The notes beneath the pieces are model-generated. The model did no database searches and was not told where the DNA came from. It worked only from the letters and a program-made list of their open reading frames with translations. From NCBI RefSeq assembly GCF_000300195.1, contig NZ_AMQH01000011.1, positions 124,001 to 188,000 on the forward strand: a stretch of DNA of 64,000 nt, written 5' to 3'. Positions 25,856-35,063 of this stretch are shown piece after piece (position 1 is the stretch's first letter; every line of letters begins with the position of its first letter). The position numbers and the translations under genes are program-made. This DNA comes from Clostridium tunisiense TJ (GTDB lineage Bacteria; Bacillota; Clostridia; Clostridiales; Clostridiaceae).

Positions 25856-26581
25856 TTATAAATACTTAGCCGCCTGCTTATCAACTATTACTATTAGATT
25901 AGGATGAAGTTGAAGCACTGAAGCCGGAGTTTCGGGGGTTATTTTTCCGTATAGTGTATCATAAACTATTTGTGCCTTTTCCTCTCCAGAAGCTAATAGA
26001 AGTATTTTCTTTGAGTTCATTATTGTCTTTATCCCCATGCTTATGGCTTTCTTAGGAACACCTTTAACATCTTTAAAGAATCTAGCGTTAGCATAAATAG
26101 TATCTGTATCTAGGTTTACAAGATGGGTTATAGCTTCAAATTTAATGTCAGGTTCATTAAATCCAATATGGCCATTTCTACCTATACCAAGAAGCTGAAT
26201 ATCAATGCCCCCTTTTCCAATGATTTTTTTCTCATAGGCTTGGCATTCCTTTTGTATATCTTTAGTTAGGCCATTTGGTATATGGACTCTATTGTTATCA
26301 ATATCTATATGATTGAATAATTTGTCTCTCATGAAATAACTATAACTATTAGGGTTATTACTATCTAAGCCATAATATTCATCTAAATTAAATGTAGTAA
26401 CACTTGAAAAGCTAATAACACCTTGCTTATGTAGCTTTATAAGTTCCTCATAGGTTCCTATAGGCGTGGAACCAGTAGCTAATCCTAAAACACTTTCTGG
26501 CTTTAAAATTAGTTGACTTGCCAAAATGCTTGAAGCCTTTTTGCTTAACTCCTTATAGTCTCTAGCAATAATAACTTTCAT
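25856..26581 (-). CDS. nagB: Glucosamine-6-phosphate deaminase
   Basis: 241 residues, the short Gram-positive form. Signatures are LATGSTPIGTYEEL, FNLDEYYGL and GIGRNGHIGFNEP with the catalytic His. It converts glucosamine 6-phosphate to fructose 6-phosphate and ammonia, the entry of amino sugars into glycolysis. GGGAGGG lies before the ATG. It is the last intact gene of a hexosamine locus reading from 30.2 kb to here; no nagA is in the window. Confidence 0.93.
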   Translation of the reverse strand: MKVIIARDYKELSKKASSILASQLILKPESVLGLATGSTPIGTYEELIKLHKQGVISFSSVTTFNLDEYYGLDSNNPNSYSYFMRDKLFNHIDIDNNRVHIPNGLTKDIQKECQAYEKKIIGKGGIDIQLLGIGRNGHIGFNEPDIKFEAITHLVNLDTDTIYANARFFKDVKGVPKKAISMGIKTIMNSKKILLLASGEEKAQIVYDTLYGKITPETPASVLQLHPNLIVIVDKQAAKYL

Positions 26582-26715
26582 ATGATCCCTCCCCTATGAT
26601 GCTCATAAGTCTTGACTTTTAAGCACTACTTTCCTTCATTAATCTTTGCCACTGTTATACAGTTTGTTACTAAATTAGCTTTCTTACATCTTCCTCATAG
26701 TAATTCTTTTTATAA

Positions 26716-27840
26716 TTATCCATTGTTTTCTTCCATTAGTTCATCCCAATTTTTTAAGGTTTCAATTAGGGTTTCAATAGTTGGACTTTGTGCATTTCTT
26801 ACATAATACCCTGAAGTAGCATTTGCAATAAATAAAGAACTTTCTAAATCTAAATGGAGAAGTAGCCCAAAACACAACCCAGCATTGAAGTTATCTCCTC
26901 CTCCAGTAGAGAGCTTTGGTTGTTTAACATAAAGGCTTGGTATTTGAACTACACTATTCCTATCCCAAGCTATAGAACTTCTTAAGGTATGGATAACTAA
27001 AGTATCTATATTTAAGTGATCAAATATCTTTCGTCCAGTAATTAATAAATCTTCTGAGGTTGTTTCATTAAATAAGGACTTAAACATTAAAATAGCCTCA
27101 TTTTCATTTAAGCCTAAAACCACTTTGTAATAGTTGTTGAAATCACCGATTAGCTCCGTAGCTTTGCAAACTTCTCCTCTTTCTCTCTTAGAAAAGTCTG
27201 CAAAATCAAAGAATACTATTTGCTCTTTGCTAATCTTACTTTTCCAAAGAACTTCTCTTAAAAGCCCTTCAAGTATGTTATTGAAATTAATCATACAACT
27301 CCAGTTAACTAGTCCTATTAATTCACTTTCTTCAAAGAAATTCTTTAACTTCTCTAGCCCTAAGGTGTCCTTTATGCTATCCCAATCTACCCTATCAAGT
27401 CCCTCCACTTGGGCAAGTAATATCTTACCATCCTCAAACTCCATAGCTGTAGTATATGCTGGTTCCCCTATGCTATAAAGATTGCAATTAGAAGATAAAC
27501 TCTTGAATACAGGGTTAATCTCTGGAATTCCAAGAGGGCAAATACAGTTAACCGTTACCCCCAAATTCCCAAGGGCATTGCTTGTAATAGGGGCATTGCC
27601 TCAAAGCTTAAGAAACCTTTCACTTAACTCTATCCCGCAGCTCATTCCACTTTTAGAAGTAATATGCTCTCCAAACTGTGAGATACTTGAAAAAAATTCT
27701 TTTTCGTTATTTGTTGATTTATTACGCACAACCCTAACTACTTTATCTATTGCGGAGTCAATACCTATAGTGGCCTTCTTAAGATTTTTATCTCCTTTGT
27801 ATTTTTCTAAAACTTCTATAACTCCATTTCTACCCTTCAT
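26716..27840 (-). pseudogene. PfkB-family sugar kinase interrupted by an in-frame TGA
   Basis: From an ATG at 27840 with AGGGGGG upstream, the frame encodes 79 residues ending RFLKL. It meets TGA at 27601-27603 and continues in the same frame as GNAPITSNALGNLGVTVN to 26716, ending after the signature STGGGDNFNAGLCFG. PfkB kinases normally read GGNAP at the break, so a single GGA-to-TGA change explains it. Full length would be 374 residues. The missing Gly lies in the substrate-binding motif. Real mutation, read error and readthrough are the alternatives; the sugar is unknown, perhaps a hexosamine given nagB. Confidence 0.85.
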
Positions 27841-27938
27841 AGCAACCCCCCCTGTTTATCATGGTTTTTCTTTAACTTTTTTATGTTACTTTCGCTTAAA
27901 ACTTTATTAAACTTCCCTATGCCGAACCTCTTAGTGAA

Positions 27939-29045
27939 TCAGCTATACTTCTTTACAATAGCCTTCATTTTACTAAACTTTCCTTCCATATCCATAACCA
28001 TTTTAAATTGAGTTCTTGCTCTATCTAAATTATGATCTTCCCTATGAATTTTAAAATAAGTATCACCATTTAAGTAATCGCCTAAAAATCTAATCCCACA
28101 TTCTAGGGTCATGATTTTAGCCGCAAAGGGTAAATACTCTATTTCAATATCCCTTAGCGAGTGTTTAGTGCCTTCTAAAAATCCGCGAGTAAAATGCTCA
28201 AACAGTGATAAATCCATTGATACTTTAGATAAATCTCTCTCATCTTCCTCTGCAGGATTAGCTCCAGAACGAATAGAATCCCCGAAGTCATAAAGAGATA
28301 AGCCTGGCATTATGGTATCTAAATCTATTACACAAATTCCCTCACCGGTTTCATTGTCTATCATAACATTATTAAATTTTGTATCATTATGGGTAACCCT
28401 AAGTGGTAGCTTCCCTTCATTTAAAAGGTCTACCAAAATAGTGGTTTCCTTTCCTCTTTCCAATACAAACTCAATTTCCTTTTTAATATCCTTAGCTCTA
28501 TTCATTTTATCCTCAGCTAAGGCCTTCAAAAATTCTTCATATCTAGCTTTAGTATTATGAAAATTTGGAATGGTTTCATGTAGCTTTTCTGCTGGAAAGT
28601 CAGAAAGTAATTGCTCAAAGTTTCCTAAAGCCTTTCCTGCATTGTAAAAATGTTGTAGGGTTTCCACTACCTGATAAGTCTTGGCTCCTTCAATAAATAC
28701 ATAACTTCTCCAGTAATCTCCTGATGAACTATGGTAAAAAGGTTTGTGATCAACAGTATATATCAAATTTAATGTTTCTCGATGTGGATTTCCTCCCAAA
28801 GCGTTGATTTTATTCTTTAAAAACCTGGTTACATTCTCTATATTTTCCATAAGCTTTTTAGGTTCTTTAAAAATATTTGTATTTATCCTTTGCAAAATAT
28901 ATCTAACAGCTTCCCCTTCATAATTATTAAAGGTTACTGCAAAAGTATCATTTATATGTCCAGAACCATAAGGCTCTACCTTAATCAAGTCACCTTCATA
29001 ATTGAAGTGATTTACTATTTCTTCAAAGTTATAATTATTACTCAT
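27939..29045 (-). CDS. nahK: N-acetylhexosamine 1-kinase-like phosphotransferase
   Basis: 368 residues with the aminoglycoside-phosphotransferase fold. It shows GSGHINDTF near the N-terminus, RYILQRIN, the catalytic loop RVTHNDTKFNNVM and the metal-binding VIDLDTIMPGLSLYDFGD. These segments and the length resemble NahK/LnpB of the lacto-N-biose/galacto-N-biose pathway, which phosphorylates GlcNAc or GalNAc at C1. It overlaps the nucleotidyltransferase gene by 8 bp. The hexosamine neighbours agree, though no phosphorylase (lnpA) is nearby. The symbol is by resemblance. Confidence 0.72.
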   Translation of the reverse strand: MSNNYNFEEIVNHFNYEGDLIKVEPYGSGHINDTFAVTFNNYEGEAVRYILQRINTNIFKEPKKLMENIENVTRFLKNKINALGGNPHRETLNLIYTVDHKPFYHSSSGDYWRSYVFIEGAKTYQVVETLQHFYNAGKALGNFEQLLSDFPAEKLHETIPNFHNTKARYEEFLKALAEDKMNRAKDIKKEIEFVLERGKETTILVDLLNEGKLPLRVTHNDTKFNNVMIDNETGEGICVIDLDTIMPGLSLYDFGDSIRSGANPAEEDERDLSKVSMDLSLFEHFTRGFLEGTKHSLRDIEIEYLPFAAKIMTLECGIRFLGDYLNGDTYFKIHREDHNLDRARTQFKMVMDMEGKFSKMKAIVKKYS

Positions 29046-29967
29046 CTTGCTTCCCCCATAAATTTGCTGGATATATGCCCTTTTGAACTAAGTTAAAGAT
29101 TGCAGTTTTTATAATCTGTCTATCTTCTTTATAAGTAACACCATACCATCGCTCCTCAGATTTAAGAACTTTTACTTTAGCCTTATTTTCATGGATCAAA
29201 CTATCAATTACAGTAGGTAAAAAATATTCTGCTTTTAAGATTTCATCCTGTTTTTCCTCTAAAAAAATTATGAATTTCTTTTCTAATTCACCAAATATAC
29301 TAGGTGTAAGTCCCCAAGCATTCATTGAAACTATGCTACTTTCTGGAATACTAGCCCATTTATCCTCACCTTCACGATATTTTACTCCCTCCTGAAACTT
29401 TTTTATTTCAGTTCTTTCTCTAATTTCTCTTAAACACCCTAAGTCATCAACTTCGCATAGTCCTCTAGCAACATAACCATTGTCTGAAAGAGTATTTCCT
29501 AACTTAAAACCTACCATAGCATATTGGTAGGGCTCCTTATTCTCCTTTAACCTTACAAGATAATCGTGGATGATTTTATAAGTAGTAGCTCCATAAAAAT
29601 CATCTGCGTTAATTACTAAAAAGGGCGTGTCTACATAGTTCTTACAGCACATAATTGCATGAGCTGTGCCCCAAGGCTTACTTCTTCCCTGAGGTACGCT
29701 ATACCCCCTTGGCAAAATATCTAAATTTTGAAATACATAAACCGTTTCGATTAAGCCTTCAATTCTTTTTCCTATACTATTCTTAAAGCTCTCTAACACT
29801 TCTTCTTTTATTATAAATATGACCTTTCCAAAGCCTGCTTTTATAGCATCATAAATTGAGTAGTCAATTATAATTTCCTCATTAGGCCCAACAGGAGTAA
29901 TTTGCTTTAACCCTCCAAATCTACTCCCCATTCCTGCAGCCATAACCACTAATGTAGGTTTTATCAT
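29038..29967 (-). CDS. Sugar-1-phosphate nucleotidyltransferase
   Basis: 309 residues, opening MIKPTLVVMAAGMGSRFGG, the glycine-rich NTP-binding loop of the RmlA/GalU-like NTP-transferase family. It continues with the metal-binding FLVINADDFYG. It would join a sugar 1-phosphate, plausibly the product of the adjoining NahK-like kinase, to UTP or another NTP, making a UDP-sugar for GalE. The 8-bp overlap with the kinase gene suggests translational coupling. It is not the GalT type used by bifidobacterial lnp operons, so the pathway match is functional, not gene for gene. Confidence 0.82.
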   Translation of the reverse strand: MIKPTLVVMAAGMGSRFGGLKQITPVGPNEEIIIDYSIYDAIKAGFGKVIFIIKEEVLESFKNSIGKRIEGLIETVYVFQNLDILPRGYSVPQGRSKPWGTAHAIMCCKNYVDTPFLVINADDFYGATTYKIIHDYLVRLKENKEPYQYAMVGFKLGNTLSDNGYVARGLCEVDDLGCLREIRERTEIKKFQEGVKYREGEDKWASIPESSIVSMNAWGLTPSIFGELEKKFIIFLEEKQDEILKAEYFLPTVIDSLIHENKAKVKVLKSEERWYGVTYKEDRQIIKTAIFNLVQKGIYPANLWGKQDE

Positions 29968-29989
29968 AACATTATTCCCCCTTTACTCC

Positions 29990-30179
<190 letters not shown>

Positions 30180-30373
30180 TCATTAAAACTTAACTACTAG
30201 TAATAATAAATTCTATAGCTTTAAACTCATTTTATTTGTCTATATTAAAATTATAACTTTCAAAGGATTTTTAATATTTATCAAAATGGACTTTTAATTT
30301 GTCTAAAAAGACATTTATATTAAGTGTAATATCTTGCTAATTAATTTATTTTTGTGTTTTATATTTTATGTTT

Positions 30374-31555
30374 TTAGTTTATAAGTTGGTTGTCCTCACC
30401 AAATGCTATAACTTCATGGGCAACTATACCTATCTCAATAGCTTTAAGACCAGCTTCACCACCAACTTTGGGTTGCTTTTCTGTTTTTAATCCATGGATA
30501 AAGTCATCAATAATATGTTTATCCCCACCACCATGTCCCTCTGACATCTGGAGGTTTTCATAGGTTATTTTTTCTTCCCTATCATACATACTATTTCTTA
30601 ACTGAATCGTAATTAAATCCTTTGCATCATCAAGCTTTAGCTTACCTTTTGTACCAATAAATATATATTCTCTATTATCCTCTGGAGTGTAATGACATTC
30701 CATGTAACTTACTTTAACTCCATTATCATAGTGTAATAGCATAAGGTGATTATCTAATACATCTACTTCTTTTCTATAAACACACTGATTTCTCCACTGA
30801 TTGTAAAGTACTTCGGTATCTTTTCCATCTGGCCTTTTCCAGCTTATATTTCTATCTAATATAGCCTCACTACAATTACTTCTATCTTCACACTTTTGAC
30901 ACGCTAAATCATTTGGTTTATCTCCACCAAACAAGTCCTGACTGCCAAGAGCCGCAATTCTTTTAACCTTAGAATTTACTATCCAATTTATCATATCAAG
31001 GTCATGGCTCCCCTTTTGTAGAAGTAAGCCTCCTGTATTTTTCATACTTCCATGCCAATCATGAAAATACCAATCACTTCCCGCTCCCACAGAATGTATT
31101 ACCCAACCGGTTTTCACCTCCCCAATTATGCCTGAATCAATCAACTCCTTCATTTTTCTGTAAGCCTTATTGTATCGTAAAACAAAACCCACAAGGAGTA
31201 TCTTACCGCTTTTATCCCTTGCCTCAATTACTCTTTTACCACCCTCAATAGTTATGGCTATGGGTTTTTCTAAAAATACATTTTTTCCTGCCTGAAAGGC
31301 TGCGACTGCTTGTTCTTCATGAACATAATCAGGACTTAATATAATGACCCCTTCTATATCTTCTCTAGCAAGTAAATCCTGATAATTTGTATATTTATGC
31401 CATTGCTTATCAAATTTACTACATAATTGGTTCATACTATATTCGCTAACATCTGATAAGGCAACAACTTGAAGTTCCTCTCTTTCTAGAATTTCATTCA
31501 TAAGAAACATAGCTCTCATTCCTGCCCCAATAATTCCAATCTTAAACTTTTTCAT
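30374..31555 (-). CDS. Gfo/Idh/MocA-family oxidoreductase (copy 1)
   Basis: 393 residues with an N-terminal Rossmann domain (KIGIIGAGMRAMF), EKPIAI with the conserved Lys, and the C-terminal beta-sheet domain. A cysteine insertion (ACQKCEDRSNCSEA, about 215-230) and a following WRNQCVYR could hold a metal. It is strongly similar along its length to 32678-33853; the pair flank a divergent AraC regulator. The family oxidises sugars or inositols with NAD(P); some members (GH109) are glycosidases. Substrate unknown. The GTG at 31561 is rejected in favour of the ATG at 31555, which has AAGGAGG 7 nt upstream. Confidence 0.85.
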   Translation of the reverse strand: MKKFKIGIIGAGMRAMFLMNEILEREELQVVALSDVSEYSMNQLCSKFDKQWHKYTNYQDLLAREDIEGVIILSPDYVHEEQAVAAFQAGKNVFLEKPIAITIEGGKRVIEARDKSGKILLVGFVLRYNKAYRKMKELIDSGIIGEVKTGWVIHSVGAGSDWYFHDWHGSMKNTGGLLLQKGSHDLDMINWIVNSKVKRIAALGSQDLFGGDKPNDLACQKCEDRSNCSEAILDRNISWKRPDGKDTEVLYNQWRNQCVYRKEVDVLDNHLMLLHYDNGVKVSYMECHYTPEDNREYIFIGTKGKLKLDDAKDLITIQLRNSMYDREEKITYENLQMSEGHGGGDKHIIDDFIHGLKTEKQPKVGGEAGLKAIEIGIVAHEVIAFGEDNQLIN

Positions 31556-31759
31556 TAACACTCCTCCTTGATTTCACTAATGTAGAACTTACTAACAGCT
31601 TATCTATTTCCTTTAATCTCAGTAATAAATACTTAAAGTTTTAATTTATCAATTTTTACATGCCTTTAATTAATTTTTATTTCAACAAACAAATATTCCA
31701 TATTTTACTAGACAAACCCCTTAGATTACCATTAATATAGTAATGGGGGGGATATATAA

Positions 31760-32659
31760 ATGAATAATTATGCAGAAGAATATTATAAAACGCCCATTAA
31801 TCTTGTAATTAATATAGATGAAATTGTTACTATTCATTACTTCGAATTTGCCTCTGACTATATTTTCAGAGGGGAAAAACATGATTTTTGGGAGTTTTTG
31901 TATGTAGACAAAGGTGAAGTAGAAGTAATGGCCGACACTAAAGGATACAAACTTACCCAAGGGGATATTATTTTTCATAAACCCAATGAATTCCATAGTG
32001 AATGGGCCAATGGAAAAGTAGCACCTAACCTCATGATTATGAGCTTTGAGTGCAAAAATCCAGCTATGAACTACTTCGCTAATAAAATTATGCAGATAGA
32101 AGCTTCTGAAAAAAACTTAATTGCTGAGATTGTAAAAGAAGCTCAACAGGCTTACAGCAATGCCCTAGGTGGTCACAATAAACTACTTAAGCATGAAAAT
32201 CCTCTTTTTGGCTCAGAACAGCTTATTAAACTTCATCTTGAACTGCTGTTAATTAAATTAATTAGAAAAGGTAGTTTTGATCACTCTTCTAAAAGGCTCA
32301 ATGAAAGCACTTTAGCAAAAATGGAAAAAAGTTTAGTGGATAATATTATTGAATATATGCGTGAGAATATATCTTCTGATTTAACCTTTGAAGCTATCTG
32401 TAGCCATTTTTCCTTAGGTAAAACTTATCTAAAGACTTTATTTAAAAATAAAACAAATCTTGGTGCTATGGCATACTTTAAAAATCTTAAGATTGATGAA
32501 GCAAAAACTCTTATAAGAGAGCAACAGCATAACTTTACTCAAATTGCTTATATGCTGGGTTATAAATCAGTCCACACCTTTTCTCGTTCCTTTAAAGAAG
32601 CTACCACCATGTCACCCTCTGAATATGCTTCTTCTGTAAAAGCAAAGGCCAACCTATAA
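31760..32659 (+). CDS. AraC-family transcriptional activator
   Basis: 299 residues: an N-terminal cupin-like sugar-sensing domain (EVMADTKGYKLTQGDIIFHKPNEFH) and two C-terminal helix-turn-helix units (about 205-295), the second ending in GYKSVHTFSRSFKEATTMSPSEY. It starts at an ATG with GGGGGGGA upstream, divergent from one Gfo/Idh gene and converging on the other. It most likely activates these oxidoreductase genes on sensing their sugar substrate. Confidence 0.9.
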   Translation: MNNYAEEYYKTPINLVINIDEIVTIHYFEFASDYIFRGEKHDFWEFLYVDKGEVEVMADTKGYKLTQGDIIFHKPNEFHSEWANGKVAPNLMIMSFECKNPAMNYFANKIMQIEASEKNLIAEIVKEAQQAYSNALGGHNKLLKHENPLFGSEQLIKLHLELLLIKLIRKGSFDHSSKRLNESTLAKMEKSLVDNIIEYMRENISSDLTFEAICSHFSLGKTYLKTLFKNKTNLGAMAYFKNLKIDEAKTLIREQQHNFTQIAYMLGYKSVHTFSRSFKEATTMSPSEYASSVKAKANL

Positions 32660-32676
32660 TTGGGTCGGCCTTTTAA
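32643..32676. terminator. Bidirectional terminator between araC-type and Gfo/Idh genes
   Basis: AAGGCC..ACC / GGGT..GGCCTT stem with a T-run on the plus strand; it overlaps the end of the regulator gene and stops both converging transcripts. Confidence 0.65.
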
Positions 32677-32677
32677 A

Positions 32678-33853
32678 TTACACCTGAATAATTTTTTCTT
32701 CTCTTATAGCCTTGTGAGCTAAAAGACCCGCTTCAATAGCATAATAACCTGCTTCGCCTCCTGCATTTGGTTGCTTGCCAGTTTTTAGAGCAAAAATAAA
32801 ATCATCAAGAATATATTTATCTCCACCTCCATGGCCTTCTGAAGACTGGAGATTTTTATAGACAATTTCTTCTTTCCTATCATACATTCCATTTCTTATC
32901 TGAACTGTTATTGTGTCATTGGCATCATCTAACTTTATTTTCCCTTTTGTTCCAATAAAAATATATTCTCTATTATCATCAGGAGTATAGTGACATTCTA
33001 AATAACTTACCTTAACTCCATTTTCATACTCCAATAAAACTTGATGATTGTCTAATACATCTACTTCTTGCCTATAAACACATTGATTTCTCCACCTGTT
33101 ATATAATATGTCAGCATTGTTTCCATTTGCAGTTTTCCATGTTATCCTATGCTCTTTTATGGCTTCAGTGCAGTTATTTCTTTCATCACATTTTTCACAA
33201 ACTAGATCATTTGGTTTATCCCCTTTAAAAAAGTCCCTGCTTCCCATAGCAGCAATTCTTTTAACCTTTGAGTCCACAACCCAATTAATAATGTCAAAAT
33301 CATGGCTACCCTTTTGAAGAAGTAGCCCTCCGGTATTTTCCATTAGTCCATGCCAATCATGGAAATACCAGTCACTTCCTGCGCCTACAGAGTGAAGTAT
33401 CCAACCTGCCTTAACTTCTCCAATAACACCACTATCTATAATTTCTTTCATTTTCTTATATAGTTTGTTGTATCTTAAAACAAAACCAATCAAAAGTGTC
33501 TTTCCTGATTCATCTCTTTTTTTAAGAACTTTTTTAGCCCCTTCTATAGAAATTGCTATTGGCTTTTCAAGAAACACATGCTTTCCTGCCTCAAAAGCTG
33601 CAATTGCTTGTTCTTCATGGCAATAATCAGGACTAGCTATTATAACTCCTTCTATATCTTCCTGGGCTAATAAATCTTTATAGTTACCATACTCAGTCCA
33701 ATTTACCTTATAATTCTCTGTAACCATATCTAGACTTTCTCTATTTATATCACATACAGCTACTACCTCAAGTTCTTCTCTCTTTAGAACTTCATTCATA
33801 AGAAACATAGTTCTCATTCCAGTTCCTATAACACCAACTTTAAATTTTTTCAT
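32678..33853 (-). CDS. Gfo/Idh/MocA-family oxidoreductase (copy 2)
   Basis: 391 residues, a close paralogue of 30374-31555. It has the same KVGVIGTGMRTMF Rossmann loop, EKPIAIS motif, GSDWYFHDWHG segment, cysteine insertion (VCEKCDERNNCTEA) and DNREYIFIGTKGK strand. An NAD(P)-dependent sugar oxidoreductase is expected. Two diverged copies around one AraC regulator suggest either successive steps of one pathway or two epimeric substrates. ATG with a GGGAGGA-type site upstream. Confidence 0.85.
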   Translation of the reverse strand: MKKFKVGVIGTGMRTMFLMNEVLKREELEVVAVCDINRESLDMVTENYKVNWTEYGNYKDLLAQEDIEGVIIASPDYCHEEQAIAAFEAGKHVFLEKPIAISIEGAKKVLKKRDESGKTLLIGFVLRYNKLYKKMKEIIDSGVIGEVKAGWILHSVGAGSDWYFHDWHGLMENTGGLLLQKGSHDFDIINWVVDSKVKRIAAMGSRDFFKGDKPNDLVCEKCDERNNCTEAIKEHRITWKTANGNNADILYNRWRNQCVYRQEVDVLDNHQVLLEYENGVKVSYLECHYTPDDNREYIFIGTKGKIKLDDANDTITVQIRNGMYDRKEEIVYKNLQSSEGHGGGDKYILDDFIFALKTGKQPNAGGEAGYYAIEAGLLAHKAIREEKIIQV

Positions 33854-33966
33854 TTTTATCCTCCCATCCTCATATGGATTTTCATTTTAAAATCCCCTAC
33901 ATTTATTTTACTTTATCTAATTTTTCATGTATTTAACAATTTGGGCTGAATATTTATTTAGATGGA

Positions 33967-34008
33967 CAAAAAAATAAAAAGCCTGTGCTGCATAGCAACA
34001 TGGCTTTT
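33967..34008 (-). terminator. Intrinsic terminator of the nucleoside transporter operon
   Basis: AAAAGCC..TGTTGC pairs with GCAgCACA..GGCTTTT on the minus strand around a short loop, followed by TTATTTTTTT. Lies 120 bp past the last permease stop. Confidence 0.88.
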
Positions 34009-34127
34009 AAGTAATAAACTCATAGTTTTTTTCATTTTTCGTGATTATATGGATTTTGTGGTTACTAAACCCTTCAATATCCTACTGAGAATCCGAAGAT
34101 TATTTTACCTTTTTAGAGCTTAATAAT

Positions 34128-35063
34128 TTATCGTTCCTCTCTAAAATATGCTCCACCTAAAGCTTTAGGTCCACTATTTTTTCTACTCTTTTTAAGTGAT
34201 GCAAACACTAATACCACTATTGTTACTAAATAAGGTAACATATCAATTAAGTATTGAGATATTTGTATACTAGTTCCTTGAAGTCTGAACCCGATTATTT
34301 CAAGACCTCCAAATAAAAATGCCCCTAGTAATGCTTTGTATGGGTTCCAAGTAGAGAAAATAACAAGAGCTATTGCTATCCAGCCTCTCCCAGCTGTTAC
34401 TCCTTCTTGCCAGGTAGGCACATTAACTAAAGAAAGATATGCTCCACCAAGACCGCAAAGAGCTCCACCTACTATAACATGAACATACTTATATAAAGTT
34501 ATATTTATACTTGCAGCATCTGCAGCAGCTGGATTTTCACCAACTGCCTTAAGATTTAACCCCTTAGAAGTGTTATACAAATATATTCCTAAAATCACTG
34601 TAAGAATGTATCCCATATAAACAAAGATATCTTGTTTAAAAAATATAGTACCTATAAATGGTATATCAGACAGTATTGGAATCTCTATTTTACTAAAAAA
34701 ACGTTGTAGGTTTTCTGGCGCAACTTGCCCTACAAAACCCTTACCTACAAAGTTTGAAAATCCCGTTCCAAAGATAGTTAAGGTAAGTCCTGTAACTTCC
34801 TGATTAGTTCTTAAAGTAATAGTTAAAAAAGCATAAATAAATGCCCCCATTGCTCCTGCTGCCATAGCTGCAAGCAGTGCTAGCAAAGGGTTTCCAGTTT
34901 TTAATCCTGTGGTAAAGCCAATAATTGCACCCATTAGCATCATACCTTCAACACCAAGATTTAGATTCCCTGATTTTTCAGTAATTATCTCACCTAAGGT
35001 AGCAAAAAGAATTGGAGTTCCTGCAACAATGGCTGCTGCTAGAAAAAGTTCTAAACTAGACAT
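34128..35063 (-). CDS. nupQ: Nucleoside ABC transporter permease (NupQ-like)
   Basis: 311 residues with about nine membrane helices and the branched-chain-type permease motifs GEIITEKSGNLNLGVEGMMLMGA and AVGENPAAADAASIN. It is the second permease of a BMP-family purine nucleoside importer (B. subtilis NupNOPQ, guanosine). Its start overlaps the stop of the first permease by one base. Gene symbol by operon position and resemblance. Confidence 0.85.
   Translation of the reverse strand: MSSLELFLAAAIVAGTPILFATLGEIITEKSGNLNLGVEGMMLMGAIIGFTTGLKTGNPLLALLAAMAAGAMGAFIYAFLTITLRTNQEVTGLTLTIFGTGFSNFVGKGFVGQVAPENLQRFFSKIEIPILSDIPFIGTIFFKQDIFVYMGYILTVILGIYLYNTSKGLNLKAVGENPAAADAASINITLYKYVHVIVGGALCGLGGAYLSLVNVPTWQEGVTAGRGWIAIALVIFSTWNPYKALLGAFLFGGLEIIGFRLQGTSIQISQYLIDMLPYLVTIVVLVFASLKKSRKNSGPKALGGAYFREER

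Noticed and set aside
25856-26581. Defective nagB because GRNGH replaces NDGH
   Set aside because: Asn at that place is usual in the short Gram-positive NagB enzymes; the protein looks intact.
27601-27603. Selenocysteine or other recoding at the TGA
   Set aside because: The family has a glycine here, there is no visible SECIS-like hairpin immediately downstream, and a single base change explains it.
26716-27840. Two separate genes (79 and 282 residues) at the kinase locus
   Set aside because: Both lie in one frame with only the TGA between them, and the second has no ribosome site; they are halves of one PfkB kinase.
30374-33853. GH109 glycosidases
   Set aside because: The Gfo/Idh fold would allow it, but nothing in the sequence separates glycosidase from oxidoreductase here, and the signal sequence common in GH109 is absent.
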